From contig JAKOON010000017.1 in the NCBI GenBank assembly GCA_022577435.1, positions 1,855,501-1,919,500 on the forward strand: 64,000 bases of DNA. Direction: 5' to 3'. The notes beneath the pieces were generated by a model. That model saw only the letters and a program-made list of their open reading frames with translations. It made no database searches and had not been told where the DNA came from. Shown here one piece after another: positions 1-12,761 of the stretch (positions are counted from its first letter, which is position 1; the number at the start of each line of letters is the position of its first letter). Both the position numbers and the translations under genes were made by a program. Source of the DNA: Embiotoca jacksoni (lineage: Eukaryota; Chordata; Actinopteri; Embiotocidae).

Positions 1-1714
1 ATGCAGAAAGTGCTTGTGCCGTAAGTTAAAGGCCTGTGGTTGATGTGGTCAGCAGTTACTCCTCCTCTTCTAAACCAAACACAAAGGGCAGAGCACTATT
101 TACCAATGGGGACAGCACCTCTCCTCTCTTTCTGCTCTGCTGCTTCTACAACACAACCGTCAACCTCAAAAGAGCATTGTTCGCATCTACACTCCCCTTT
201 CTGTTGCTGCTTTCGCTCTTTATCTCTTCTGTTTTAGACCTTCTATTCATTCATGTGCACTCACTGGCCAGTGATTAATAAAGTCTTGCTCTCTCTGCCT
301 TTTCTCTTGGTGTGTTTCACCATAAAGCCTGGATACTGTATATTATCATATCTGTTGGAGATAGAGAGACAGGGAGGGCAGGAGAAAAGGTCAGAGCCAT
401 TGGGAAATGGCCCTGAGCCACAGGTTGGTCAGGTTGGACGAGACACTGCCTGGCTGTCACCAAGTCCAAATTTAGCACAAAGCTCAGGAAATAACCTGAA
501 GAGCAAATGTTTACCTTTATTATCTCTGACCGGCTCTTCTGTCGCATGTGATTACGTACTGGATTCTGAGCAGGACGTCACATCTGCTCCCAGCGCCCTT
601 TGCCTCGACAGGCAGCCATTCATGTGTGGTGTAATCACAAGTGGCCCAAGGCTGTTCAGGTTGTCTGTAGGTTGTTTCTGCTTTGCCTAAATATGGTTGT
701 GTGTGAGTGTTTGTGGGAATGTTGTGACCAGCAGTGTCCAGCTTCCTCCTGTGCAGCCAATGGCACGACACATCAGCAGCTTAATTGCCAAGAATTAAAA
801 AAAAGAGAAGAATAAAAATATGACTGACTTTTCTTACCAGACCCATTTACTCAACTGCGTGTATGTGTACAGTATCTGCTGGTGTTTGTGTGAGCCCTGG
901 CATGAGTGCTGCTATGCCACTCTGATCCCTGTCAGGGCCTTAAGCCAAGCCTGCGGCAGGTCCAGCAGCAAAACTCATAGAAGTCTAGAAGTCTTTCCCA
1001 GCAATCAGACACAGACTGACACAGAGAGTAAGGGAGTCCTGGCAGCCTTGCTGCTCACTGGTACATTAATATTTTTCTACAGTCAAGAGGCAGCAGGCAG
1101 GCTGTCAGCACAGGAACCCCCTCCCCTTACAATCTGTGTCCATGAAGATGAATTCAGATCAAAATCAGCACGGTGCAGCCTGTTTAAGACGCAAACTCCC
1201 ACACCTCCATCACCAGAGATATTCAGGTGACGTCACACAGCTAGCACACACCTCTCCTGACATACTTTCTGAAACATGCCCTGTGCCAAAACCACACACA
1301 CAAACACACATAGCAACCCAAGCCCACATCACAGAGAGTAGAAAAGCAGGCCTTGTCCCATCTCTGATCCATCTGAGTGGGAAGGAATGATGGAGTGGAA
1401 ACATAAACAGCAAAATCAACCATAAGGAGAGAGTATGAGAAAACTATTGGTGGAGGGAATATAACTCACTTTGTTATGACACAAAACAAGAGGCGGGGTG
1501 AAGAGAAAACATACAAAGGTTAGGAATGAGAGACAGGAAAATGTTCAAATGAAAGGCAAACAAAGCCTGACAGCTAGAATAACATCCACAGCAGTTCCTT
1601 GACCGTACAGACGCTCCATGGGCAAAAGCCTGCAATATGAATTTATGTTAGCAATCAAAAGCTCATAGGTGGAGAAGGAAATGGTGTTTCCTGAAAAATG
1701 ACCAAAATAAAGAT
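1..1714. other. Non-coding stretch, no gene seen
   Basis: No recognisable protein, RNA gene or transposon was seen on either strand. The open frames here are short, lack recognisable motifs and overlap each other in several frames, as expected by chance. The sequence is mixed-composition AT-rich DNA with short CA-rich patches near 1295-1330. Confidence 0.6.
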
Positions 1715-2190
1715 TAAAGGAATAGAGTGACCTTTTGGGAGATATGCTGATCAGCTATCTTGATGAAAAGGTACCACTCTCTTATCTGTTGACTAAATAG
1801 AGCCAGGTGATGGTTAGTTTGGCATAGCACAAAAACTAGAAATAGCTGGCCTGCGTCTGTCCAATGGAAACAAAAACCAGCTAGAAGCACTTCAGTGAAT
1901 TCAATTAGTGTAAATTAGTGACCTTTCGAGGAGCCGGTACGCAGATTTTGTTTGCTTTGGACAGAGCCAGCATAGCTGTTTGCCCTGTTTATAGCTGTTA
2001 TGCTAAACGTAGCTGAACTAACGCTTTATTGTGTCTTTTTAGCCTTGACACAGATAAAAAAGGAGTATGTGAATAATATTATTTCTTTAAAATAAACTAA
2101 AACAATTATTATGATAATAAAAATAAGTTCTGCTTTGTTTTTGTTTTTTTTACCACTGTCACCAAAATCAAGTCAGAATTTAAAGGAACA
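1715..2190. repeat. Short non-autonomous dispersed repeat, copy 1 (TTAAAGGAATAG family)
   Basis: The left end reads TTAAAGGAATAG and leads into text about 'ttttgggagatatgctgatcagc' type sequence and 'accactctcttatctgt'. The right part, around 1965-2030, carries 'agctgttt..ccctgttta' and 'tatgctaaacgtagct'. I recognise these as the two ends of a very common, probably DNA-transposon-derived, short repeat of percomorph fish. Two more diverged copies occur in this window near 30.45-30.85 kb and 39.64-39.84 kb. No protein is encoded. The family assignment is from memory and the borders are approximate. Confidence 0.5.
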
Positions 2191-3300
2191 ATCACTGATC
2201 CAAAGAGGAGCTGTGCTTTTGGACTTCACTTCCCAGAGATCCATACAGTGTCGCGTGTGTGTCATTAGTCAGTTGTGAGTTGTAGAGTGAGTTGAAGAGC
2301 AAGCCTGTTGCATTAGCTCCGCCTAATGTCTCTGGTGGAGCAACCACTGCTGGGTGATGGAAAACGCGTCACTAACTGTGCGTCACGTGATTTTGACATC
2401 ACAGACACCCAGCCCAGTTTGTGATACTGCAAATATAAGGGATTTCATCAGCAGGCCACAGGCTCAGTCACCATTATGTAACCTTATAAATACCGACTTA
2501 ATCAAGTCAAATGAAAATGTTTGTTATTTTAGTTACTTTTGATACCAAATTATTGCTGAGTAAAGTTTAGAATAAGGGTGACAGGCAGGGATCAAGTTTG
2601 TCTCGTTGAAGTTGAGAAATGGGTGACAGCTGGGCCTCCCACGGAGCTCTAGTGAGCAGACACTATGCTAATGTTTCTCATTCCCGTAAGCCTCACGGGA
2701 CCAACCCACCATTTGTCCAGCCGAATCTGCCCGGCAACAATTAATGTTGAAATGTATGCTATGGCACACAGGCTGTGTCATTTACCATACGTTGCAATCT
2801 CTCTGGATTGATTGGAACAAAATCAATGTTGTTCTGAGACTGACTGCCAGCATTTATAGAGTTGTCAGTGCAGCCTTGCTGTTGCTGCGTCTGGGGAGTG
2901 GCATGGTGTACAATGGCTGTGTGGAAGATTTGTTTAAGGCTGGAGGCCTGTGGGTGGTGTTGACACAGCTGCCAAGGGAGCGGAGATGAGATGATCGAGA
3001 CAGAGAAATTTGGGTAAAACTGCTTTCGGGTCATGACTTTGAGATGATGAGCGATGAGGGGAAGTGAACATGTATCTCAGTTTCAAACTGTGAAATGCAT
3101 TTAACTCTCAGAACATGATTTTGGTTCCTAAAAATACAACAACCACAATTTCTGTGCTGAACAGATAACGGCTTTGTTTATATGTGTGTCACACATATAT
3201 CTGTGTGTGTATTCATCATCGAGGAACAACTGTTTTTGTCGTTATCAGCAGTTATCCTTCAGGGTGACCCCTGCCTCGCTCATCAGCAAACCCTTGTGTT
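2191..3300. other. Non-coding stretch, no gene seen
   Basis: No supported gene or transposon on either strand. The plus-strand frame at 2744-2989 and the minus-strand frame at 2759-3034 overlap in antisense, and neither resembles a known protein. Confidence 0.55.
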
Positions 3301-3302
3301 TG

Positions 3303-3367
<65 letters not shown>
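3301..3367. repeat. (TG)n microsatellite
   Basis: About 67 bp of nearly pure TG dinucleotides with one TT interruption near 3317. Open frames across it translate to alternating Cys-Val and are not genes. Confidence 0.97.
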
Positions 3368-3369
<2 letters not shown>

Positions 3370-3767
3370 AAGTGTGTGTTACTAAATGCGTGTGTATGAC
3401 AGCAAGTTGTTTGTCCTCATCAGGATTAAAGGGCTTTTCAGTGAGAGGAAGCTTTAACGCTACTTAACCCGTATTGCCTTAACCCTGCAGCCAACGACCT
3501 TTGTCTGTTCCCTGATTCTCAAACTTCCGGTCTCACATGGCTCAACTCTTCCCAGAAGATGTACCAGAAAAACCTTATTTCATAATTCTGTGTGACAATG
3601 ACCTATCAGTGAAAACACAGTGCAACCGCTCTCCTAATAGGAAACACATTGAGTCTCACATGAATGCTGAGCCACAGACAGTCGTCCGCAGGCAAAGAGG
3701 GAGGTTTCTGTCTTTTAGTTCAATGATGTAACTGTTCTTTATTATGCAAGGATCACCCCCCTTCATG

Positions 3768-3774
<7 letters not shown>

Positions 3775-3810
<36 letters not shown>
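3775..3810. repeat. (CA)n microsatellite
   Basis: An uninterrupted CA tract of about 36 bp. It lies 400 bp to the right of a (TG)n tract, so the two are complementary in inverted orientation. Confidence 0.95.
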
Positions 3811-3812
<2 letters not shown>

Positions 3813-5188
3813 GGACACAATAAAGAGAGTGCAGTCTTGTAGTCACAGGAGTCAGACGTTTGATGTTGCAACTACCAGGGGGCAGAAACTCCAGCAGTGG
3901 AAAGAGCAGTCAGACCAAACGCACTTACATAACCTCACTCTCAGACAGCAACGCATCTTCAACCAAAACACATAAGCCCATCTTAGGAAACTGCAGCCAA
4001 ACAGTCTCATTGTAATGTAGCCTGGAAACACGTAAATGTCAAAGCATTTGTCAGCAATAAACATGTGCTATTATACGGCATGCTAATACTTTGTTATTTC
4101 TGTAATTGCAATGATATTAAACAGACATAAGAGATCCGACAAAGTCATTAATGACAATGTTATTGTAGCTCTATGGGTAACAGGTTTTAAGGAGTAAACA
4201 GTGGCTATTAGAGGCAGTAAGTCATTAAACAGACATAAAAGCTGTGTAAGCCTCATACTGTAAGTCATAGTGTTTTCCAGACAGATCGTGATGAATGAAT
4301 CTATTAGAACGCTTTTTTTCAGACAAGACATGACAAGACCTACACAGACAAAACACAGATTAAACACTAATTCAAGGAAGGAAGGTATTACATGCCATGT
4401 TTACTGGCTTTCTAAGTTACTTTGTGCCATATTTCCTCTATTATTATTTCTTCTAATGTATATTATTATTGCTATTTTGCTTCCTTCATATGAACCCACA
4501 GATGTGTCGCATTTGATGTCATGATAAACCTTTGTCATGATGAAAATCTATCCACCGAGTGATTTGCTTTATTATCAAACTGTTCACCTCCTTCATTTCT
4601 CCCTGTATACTGGTTTATATGACATTGGGGGTGTCTTTACTCATCAATATGGTTGCCATGACAGTTTTTCTCCTGTGAAGTACCAGCTTACCTATAATCA
4701 CAGATCTTAATATCTGCTGATGACTGACATCCTTCATAGCATCATTAACCCTGCAGGTACACCGCAGTCCAAAGTCTTGATTATCCCCCTGTAATACAGT
4801 ACAGTAACCTGCAGTTCAGTTTAATTTTCCAATACCGATTTTAAATATATGAAAACAGCTTTGGTGAAATGGGACCAGAATTATTGCTCTCAGTCAAATT
4901 AGCCTCTGGAAACTAATGTAATTATTTAGCACTTCAGTGGGTCATAGACATGTTGGGGGGCTGCATGCTCGAGCTGACATGATTTCATGCAGAAAATTTA
5001 TTCAACTGTCAATATCATTTAGATCTGTCCGGGTGAGTACGGGAGGCTGCGAGGAGGGGGTCGCAGATTGCAGCTCAATCACATTGTCTTTGGTCTAAGA
5101 TGAAGATGGCCAAGTCTGTATCAATTCAGCTTGTACTACAGTATATGTGTCTATGTTGGTGTGTGTGTGTATAGTACTTATGGGTTGT

Positions 5189-5213
5189 AAAAAAAAAAAA
5201 AAAAAAAAAAAAA
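5189..5213. repeat. Poly(A) run
   Basis: A run of about 25 A residues just after a short TG tract. It could be a retroposed poly(A) tail, but no recognisable retroposed sequence was seen upstream of it. Confidence 0.9.
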
Positions 5214-6626
5214 CTTTAATTTAATAAGACTGTTAAATAACAAATATTAATGAAGCCGTTGTTCTTTATCAGGGTCCCTGAAAGCAGTCGTCATCATTTC
5301 CTGATGATGAAGAAATGATCAGATCAGTCATACACTCCTCATCTCACCATTTCATATCTGAGTGGTCAGTTCCACTCCTATCATCCCACCCAAGACAACA
5401 TCACTCCAGATATTTTCCATTCCACTCATGAACTCTGTTTGAACCCACATCTACAGAAACAAATGTATGACATCAGAATGAAAGAAAAATAAATAACTAC
5501 ATATTTGTATTCAAAGTGGTCAGTGACCAGGACAGCAATAGAAATTATTATCCCCCTTTGTAAATTCAAGGCTGGGCAGAGTGAATAGATTGACACAAGC
5601 ATCGGCAGAAAATGGAGGAACCGGCATGCATTCTCAGATTCTTACAGACCCTGTAGTGTAGATACCTAAAAAAAAAATATAAAAAAATAAGAGGAAGACT
5701 GAATGTACAGACAGTGACTGGGACAGTCAACAAAGCAACACTCTGCAGGAGAATGTATTCTATCTATCATTTGCATGTTCAAGCTCGAAGCGGAAAAACC
5801 CACAAAGAGATATTTGCATTCTCTTTACAGTCATTTGCAAAGGCAATTCAGGAATGACTGCTGTTTAAGAGGGTGTCTCCTGTCCATTGTCAAAATAGTT
5901 TTTCTCAAAGATGGATCATCACAGGATTCACATGTCTGTCTGGTGTCAATTTGCCCTGATTGTGTCTACCACTAAATTAAAGTACATTAGTTAGGGAGTT
6001 ATGTAAGGTAGTAATGAATGTGTCCGTGAGAGACTGACTGATTGTGTGTGTGTGTGTGTGTCAGTTTGTTCCTTCAGGCTCTGTGAGTGTCCTGACAATT
6101 ATATCTATCAGTGAGGCCTGCAGAGTACGCGGAGGGGAAGTGATGAGAGGGCGGAGAGAAAAAAGTAAATGGAGGTGAAGATAAGATACTGTTGAAAGAT
6201 TGAACAGTGTGTGCCTCGAGGATGCTCCATAAGAGACAGGACTCTGCATGTTGCATGAGTGCGAGAGTGCAAGGCATAACTGTGCACTGTTATATTTAAC
6301 CGTCAAACCATGCATCTGCCCTGTAGTTATTCCCACATTTGACACAGGAAGAGAGACGATGACACAGTTAAAACCTGCAGTTTTCTCTCCTTGGTCTGGA
6401 TCTAAAAAAAACACAGGTACAGTGTAATAATGTTAACATAATACAAAGCAAAACCATTCATCAAAGTCATATTTAAATATTTGCACTAGACTTGAGAAAA
6501 GTGGTCACTTCATGACTCCAAAAAGTAAAGGTATACTCTATTATTGGGCAAGAATTAGCAGTCTATTAGCGGACCAATGGTCCAAGCAAAATTATTTTGT
6601 TAGTATTAGTAACTGTTAGTATAACT

Positions 6627-6631
<5 letters not shown>

Positions 6632-6664
<33 letters not shown>
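6632..6664. repeat. Poly(A) run
   Basis: About 33 consecutive A residues. The preceding 150 bp are AT-rich and not recognised, so a retroposition origin is possible but unproven. Confidence 0.9.
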
Positions 6665-6668
<4 letters not shown>

Positions 6669-7890
6669 CTTAAGAAATCATTAGAAATCCCATTTCAAAT
6701 ATTTTATCAGTTTTCATTGTGAGAATAAAGTATGACTCCACCTGTTGATGTGTTTTCTTTCACCTTTATTTACATTCCGTCTTTGGTATTTATCATTGAA
6801 ACCATACCTACAACACAAGGCCGAATCCACACGCTGGCGGCTGTAATTGATAGTTTGCATTGTTGTTCTGAGATACAGTATAAGCAGTAAGTTTGAATTA
6901 CAAAAACATAAGCAAGATGCGTAAATTAAAGCAAGCAAACATCTGATATATATTTATGCTGGTATTATTTTCCACAAGCAGGCTGACTAGTGTGTGTTGT
7001 ATGGCTGCAGAACTGTTTGGCATTTCTAAGAGAGATATACCAATCTTCTGAAAATATCATCATAATTTGGAATTGTTTTTGTAACCTATAACATCTCATA
7101 TAACAAAACTTGCCCAAACATGATTGAGTGAAAGTGATGCACAGCAACATAAAGGTTACACAGTAGCAGGGCATTATTGGATGTGTGTGTGTGAGGTGAC
7201 CAACAAGCCAAACTCCTGCAGTCTTTTTGAAAATATTTCTTGATGGTTCAAAGTGAATTCATGTAATTCGTACGTTAAAACCCAAGTGCATACTTTGGCA
7301 CGGAAGAGAGAACATTTTTTAAATTCCTCACGCTATCAATTCCCTATTTCTTTCTTGCTTGTCCTTTTCCTCGCCATCAATTCCGTTCACTTTTTTCCTC
7401 CACACTGTTATCGTCTCTTATTCTTCCACCCACACTAATCCTATTTTATTCAAGACATACTGTATAATATAAAACAATATGCAGGACCTTGGCTCCGAGA
7501 GTATTTGTAGGGGTCTCCTCATTGGCGAGACCCCAGTTAGGGTTGAGCGGTCCATGATCTGCTCGGCACTATCCACCACCTCTCATCCACCTGAGGCCAT
7601 TGTGGGTGCTGACAGTGACTGCGGCCAGGCTTGCGTCACTCGAGGACTGAGAAAGCAACGTAAATGTCAGAGGAATTAGCTGCTTTGCTGGCGCCCACGG
7701 AGTCCGGCATGACAATGGGTGGGAGAGGAGAGAGGACAGTGGGTACAGTAGCTGTAGAGCATCAGTAAGCCACGTGAATCCACTCTGCTCTCCACTCACC
7801 TCCACTTTTCCCTCCTTCTCTTCTTGTTTTTCCTTTCTTTGTGTATTTCTTCTCTCTTGCCAACTCATTACTTCCTTGCTTGTCCTCATA

Positions 7891-7922
7891 CCCCCCCCCC
7901 CCCCCACACACACACACACACA
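7891..7922. repeat. C15 homopolymer joined to a (CA)n tract
   Basis: Fifteen consecutive C residues (7891-7905) run directly into CA dinucleotides. The region on both sides is strongly pyrimidine-rich (about 7790-7980). The minus strand therefore carries a G15 run. Confidence 0.95.
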
Positions 7923-8088
7923 CCTCCCTCCATTCCTCGCTCCCTCCCTCCCCTCGCTCTCTCCTTCCCTTGCTCTCTTTCTGTATCACTGTCTCGCCCA
8001 CCTCGCCTCTGCCCGCAAGCAGTTTGGAGCAGATTATAGCCCTGCCACCCCCACTCGCCCATATACACAAACATTCACTCTGGCTCTG

Positions 8089-8091
<3 letters not shown>

Positions 8092-8169
<78 letters not shown>
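8092..8169. repeat. (CA)39 microsatellite
   Basis: A pure CA tract of 78 bp. The long His-Thr and Cys-Val frames across it are repeat translation, not genes. Confidence 0.98.
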
Positions 8170-8171
<2 letters not shown>

Positions 8172-9095
8172 AACGCACGTAAACACACTTTGAGACTTTG
8201 TGTATCTCTGCCACCTACAGTGGCACTACATCATCCTCTCCCAGCGGCGCTCAAGCATGAACTTGTTTAGAACATCCTGTCCGGTCCAAATGTGGTCCGA
8301 CATGTGACAGAATGCCCCTGCAAGCCAGATAACCAAACATACCCATTATCAAAGTCAAACACACACCTCCTCTGACAGTTAAGATTAAGGAAAGTGAAAT
8401 AAGGGTGAACCGCAATGCAACCAGTGATTAGATGTCCAACAGAATCAAGCTGTTTTTGTAATCACATGTTTGCTGTGAGTAGTGTAGTGGTAAAGGAAAC
8501 CCACAATTAAGACCCATGGACGCTTATGTATTTGTGGCTGGACATTCTGTCAGAGAAAAAGGAAAGTTTTTCAAAGCAAAAAAAGATCATGCCTTTTAAA
8601 CACTACTTATCATCCAGTTAGACTATTTCTTTTTGTTTTTTTCCCCCTCTGCTTTCTGGATAAATTGCCCCTCCAAACCTTTGAGAAAACTCTGCAAGGT
8701 AAAGTAAAAGCTTTTCTGTTAAACTTATTACATGTGCATCATCATGTTGAGTGTGTTCATTGACTTTAACTAGGATGCAATAATCAGCATGTCTCTGACT
8801 GAGCGGGGGCAGCAATGTAGAGGAGTTGCAGAAACAGAAACCTTGTTTGTGTGTGTGTGTCGGGATGTGTAAATATATGTGCCTCTCTTTCTAAGTGTGT
8901 GTGCATGCTTGAGCTCCTATTTGTTCCGTCTGCCATTCTGGCCTCGGTGTAGCCGGTGCGTGCTGCACACTGTACGGCTGAATGGGGACTGCGTGGGCCT
9001 GACCTGCGATCTCACCACCCACCACTCACATACACACAAAGACGAGGCAACTGCCTCTGTTTTAGCCTGCAAGAAAGAGTGTGCGCTCATATATG

Positions 9096-9096
<1 letters not shown>
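8170..9096. other. Non-coding stretch between two microsatellites
   Basis: No gene seen. The interval separates a (CA)39 tract from a (TG)38 tract, which are complementary in inverted orientation. Confidence 0.6.

Positions 9097-9172
<76 letters not shown>
9097..9172. repeat. (TG)38 microsatellite
   Basis: A pure TG tract of 76 bp followed by TGCG units. A shorter TG tract follows at 9241-9257. Confidence 0.98.
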
Positions 9173-9176
<4 letters not shown>

Positions 9177-9294
9177 CGGTGTGTGCATTTACAGGGTAAA
9201 TACAAATCATTTGTTTTTCCTCAATCTCCCTCTTTCCCTCTGTGTGTGTGTGTGTGTCTCTCCCTTCTTATTAGTGTTTCTACATCCTCCTCAG

Positions 9295-9410
9295 GGGACA
9301 GCGAGGACTGCAGCTGTCCTATGACAACCTTAGTGCTACTGTCAATCACCAAGGCTGCCTTATCCTCCTTGGCTTCCACTCTATACATGCAGCTTCCTCA
9401 GCTTTGACAG
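9295..9410 (+). other. Exon-like interval, unproven
   Basis: A pyrimidine-rich stretch ending in 'cctcctcag' precedes 9295, and a 'gtgtgc' follows 9410. The 116-bp interval between them has one fully open frame, starting after the first base and encoding 38 residues beginning GQRGLQLSYDN. I do not recognise the peptide, the donor is weak, and no partner exon was identified. It could be a non-coding exon, an exon of an unrecognised gene, or chance. Confidence 0.15.
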
Positions 9411-10477
9411 GTGTGCAGATGGCACGTCACACAACTGTATAGCTCACATCAACAATTGCATGCCACATTACAGCCGCACGGATATTAACCTATTCACGTT
9501 GTGCATCTGTGACGGTGTTGTTTCATCTGCTTGACACTCTTGAGCTCGTTTTTGTTTCCTTTAGCACATGTGCAGCATTAAATTACTAATGAAAATTTTA
9601 AAGGTTCAATCCACTTAAACAGATGTAAGTCTTAAACAAAAAAAGAAACAGATCAACTCTTTGTCATATGTAATGGTTGCTGTTGATGCAATAAATCCAG
9701 TGAAAATGCAAGTGTATGTGTTGTCTCTGTGTGTGTGCGCATCCCAAACTCTACAGTCTGTTGGTAATGAGTGCCCTGAGCGCTCCCTACTACACCTAAC
9801 TGATCCAGTAATTGCTTTTCCTCCTCGGCATTTATCATCATCTGCCCGGCCTGTCATGTTAGCTGAGCAGAGCTGAGCCGAGGTGGACAGAGAGGGGTGT
9901 AGGACTACAAGGTGGTGGAGGTAGAGATGGTGGTGCACCTGTCTGGATGTGGCAAAGGTATCGGTCCACTACCTCAGGTAGAGGGACCGGGAGGGGAAGG
10001 AGGACATGGAGGTGGAGAGAACAGAGGGATGGAGCAGAGAGAGAAGGGATGTACTGGTTAATAGGAACTGTAACCTCCAGCTGGTCGTCACCATAAAGCA
10101 GAATAACCAACAATTATATTTCCTTGTGAAGTCTTGTGTTTTTTGTTTTTTTTCTTCTTTGTTTTTGCTTCTTTTTAAAAAATAATGTTTAATTTGCATC
10201 CATTTGAAATGACTTACTATGATGTATGCTGAAAATGTACACGATACAGGTTTATGTCATGAATGGTACTATGGAGAAAGAAGCCATTCTGTCGGCTCAG
10301 ATTGTTGGTTAGAGTTCATAGATAATGACCACCACAGAGAATAGGCTGACAATCTGAATAGCTAATGTTATTTAGAGTTGACATGCACACAAAAATGCAT
10401 GTAGAAACTCACACAAACACACAGACTGCTGAGAAGATTTAAACAAATAGTCTCCTTTCGCAAAGCCTGCAAAGTTG

Positions 10478-10478
<1 letters not shown>

Positions 10479-10559
<81 letters not shown>
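10479..10559. repeat. (TG)40 microsatellite
   Basis: A pure TG tract of about 81 bp. The Cys-Val frames across it are repeat translation. Confidence 0.98.
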
Positions 10560-10562
<3 letters not shown>

Positions 10563-12699
10563 TGCATTCGTGAGAAAGAGGGAGCATACTGTATGCGGGG
10601 GAGGGTGTGCTGCTGCTAGTGAGGATTTGATGCTGATGAGGTCTGTAATGGGAGTGAACAGAGAGCGTGATGGGAATAGATTGGGACTTCATTGGCAGGC
10701 CCACTCTCCCTATGCACTGCAGTATGCTTGCCTATGTATTCCCCCATTTCAATGCGCCTTTCCTTTGACCTTTCTCCAACCAATGACAGTAAAATCACAT
10801 TGCCACTAGAGAGCAACGCATCAGCTACTCAGCATCCCTATATGATTCCCTCATTTATTTTTTTCCCTATCGTTCCCCACAGACGCGGTCTGGAGCTGCA
10901 GCTCTTCAACCAGGGAGAGGGAGTGACTTCAGCCTGAAATGAATTGCACCTAGGCTTTCATGTAAATGATCACTGCTTTGACTATGCAAATTTGGGGGTA
11001 GCGAGAATGAGACGCAGTCGGAAGATGGGGGTGATTAAGAGAAGACATCAATTCGCATTCATTCTCAGGGAACACCCATGTACATTATGATGCCTTAGAG
11101 TATGCACAACAGAGAGGGACATGTAATAATTCAAACAGATGTAAATACATCATCTGTGTCTCAGAGAAACCTCATATAAAAAGCCTGTATCTCCCATTGT
11201 GACTTTAATGTTTCATGTAATTGAAGGATCACAGGATATTCAATGGCTTAAGGCTATTGTTCCCCTTCTGAAAAACCAAAAAGCAACAATATACTGATCA
11301 CACAAACAAATATTTCCTCGCCTGAGGTCATAAAAACACACCAATGAGCCGTGTTTAAAGTCAGTTCCACATTCACTGTTAGTTTAAACTTAATTAAATG
11401 TTTGTGACTTACATTTTAAGGTCAACGGCATTGATTTTCCATATAAAGAGGACTGCATGTGAAAGAAAAAAAGTCAAATGGTTATCTCAAGTCATTTGAG
11501 TGTGTTTTTGGAAAAAATCTGAAGGGTTTGGAGTTGGACTGAATTGCACTGTAGGCTGCTCCTATGCAGCTCTAGGCTGTTAGCCGTCACTAAAAAGCCC
11601 CGAGGAGCAGTGCTGAGTTGTGCAGCGATTTTGGCATGATCACCAAACCATATTCATCACAAGCACACTGGCCCAAAACTATTTTCCTAAATCCTTGGAA
11701 GAGTGGCATCTGTAAAACGATGAGCAAAATTGTGTGAAATGCGAAATTACTTATTTTTATTATAAGAATTTGATTCCTTGGCACCAATATCATAGTGGAG
11801 AAGAGTTGTATCATTTTCTTGATTTTAGTGGTTAATTTTAGTGGGAATTTTAGTCATGCATTCGGACCTAACTGAGAAGGACATTAATGTGGCATCACAT
11901 CAATCTTGGTATTGCATGCTCTTTTAAATGTCCCACATTTGCTACAGACAAGCTGGGGAGTCAGAAATTATGAGAGATGGACTAACACATTGCATGTTTT
12001 GGTCTTTTAATGTGTTGACACAAACAAAAATGTGGAATATCTGCGTACCCTTTAATTCTGTAAAACAGACAATTTGAATATCATCAAAATAGCAGCAGCA
12101 GCAAGAACAAGAGCATTCTGCTTCATAAACAAAAGCATAAACACCAGTGGACTGCACATATAAGAGCGTTGAAAGTCTAACATGAGTGTACACACAGAGC
12201 TCGCCAAAATGTAGTGTAAACAAGGACAAAGAAAATTTCCTGTAATAGGTAATAGCCCAGATGGTGAAACAACCACAGTCAAAAACAAAACATGTTTCCT
12301 GGCATGATGGCCTCAAACAAAAAGAAAAGATTCAGCCAAAAAACAGATGGAAAAAAACTCCCCCTGTCTCTTCTCCTCCCTTATTCTCTTTCCTGCCGTC
12401 TCTGCTCCCCTCTCTTCCTAAGCCCTCTCACACACACAAACATGCACACATTTCCACCATCCTCCTTTTTGGTTCTCCCATGCGGGTGATGCAGGCAGCA
12501 CAACAGATATGGAAAAGGGTTAAACAGTGTTCCCCCAGCAAGAAAAGACAGGAAGCATGAGATGACGCTAAAAATAAATGAATCCTGGGGTGAGAGAGCA
12601 ACACCCAAAGGTCTTAAAATAGCTGGTCAAACAAAGGCATGAATAAACTAGAATGAGTGTGAGGGTTTTTTTATTTATTTTTTTCAAGAGGAAACCCCT

Positions 12700-12700
<1 letters not shown>
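10560..12700. other. Non-coding stretch, no gene seen
   Basis: No supported gene. At 10888 a 'ccctatcgttccccacag' looks like a splice acceptor, but the following frames close within about 60 bp and no partner exon is seen. The remainder is AT-rich unique-looking sequence. Confidence 0.55.

Positions 12701-12701
<1 letters not shown>

Positions 12702-12756
<55 letters not shown>
12702..12756. repeat. (TC)n microsatellite
   Basis: About 55 bp of pure TC/CT dinucleotides. The Arg-Glu frames on the minus strand across it are repeat translation. Confidence 0.97.

Positions 12757-12761
<5 letters not shown>

Larger units (their letters stand above)
3811..7890. other. Non-coding AT-rich stretch
   Basis: No supported gene. 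It holds two long A-runs (listed separately), a small TG tract near 6044-6060 and scattered unrecognised short open frames. Some of these frames have hydrophobic stretches, such as the minus-strand frame at 4083-4367, but no homology I recognise and no convincing exon boundaries. Confidence 0.55.
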
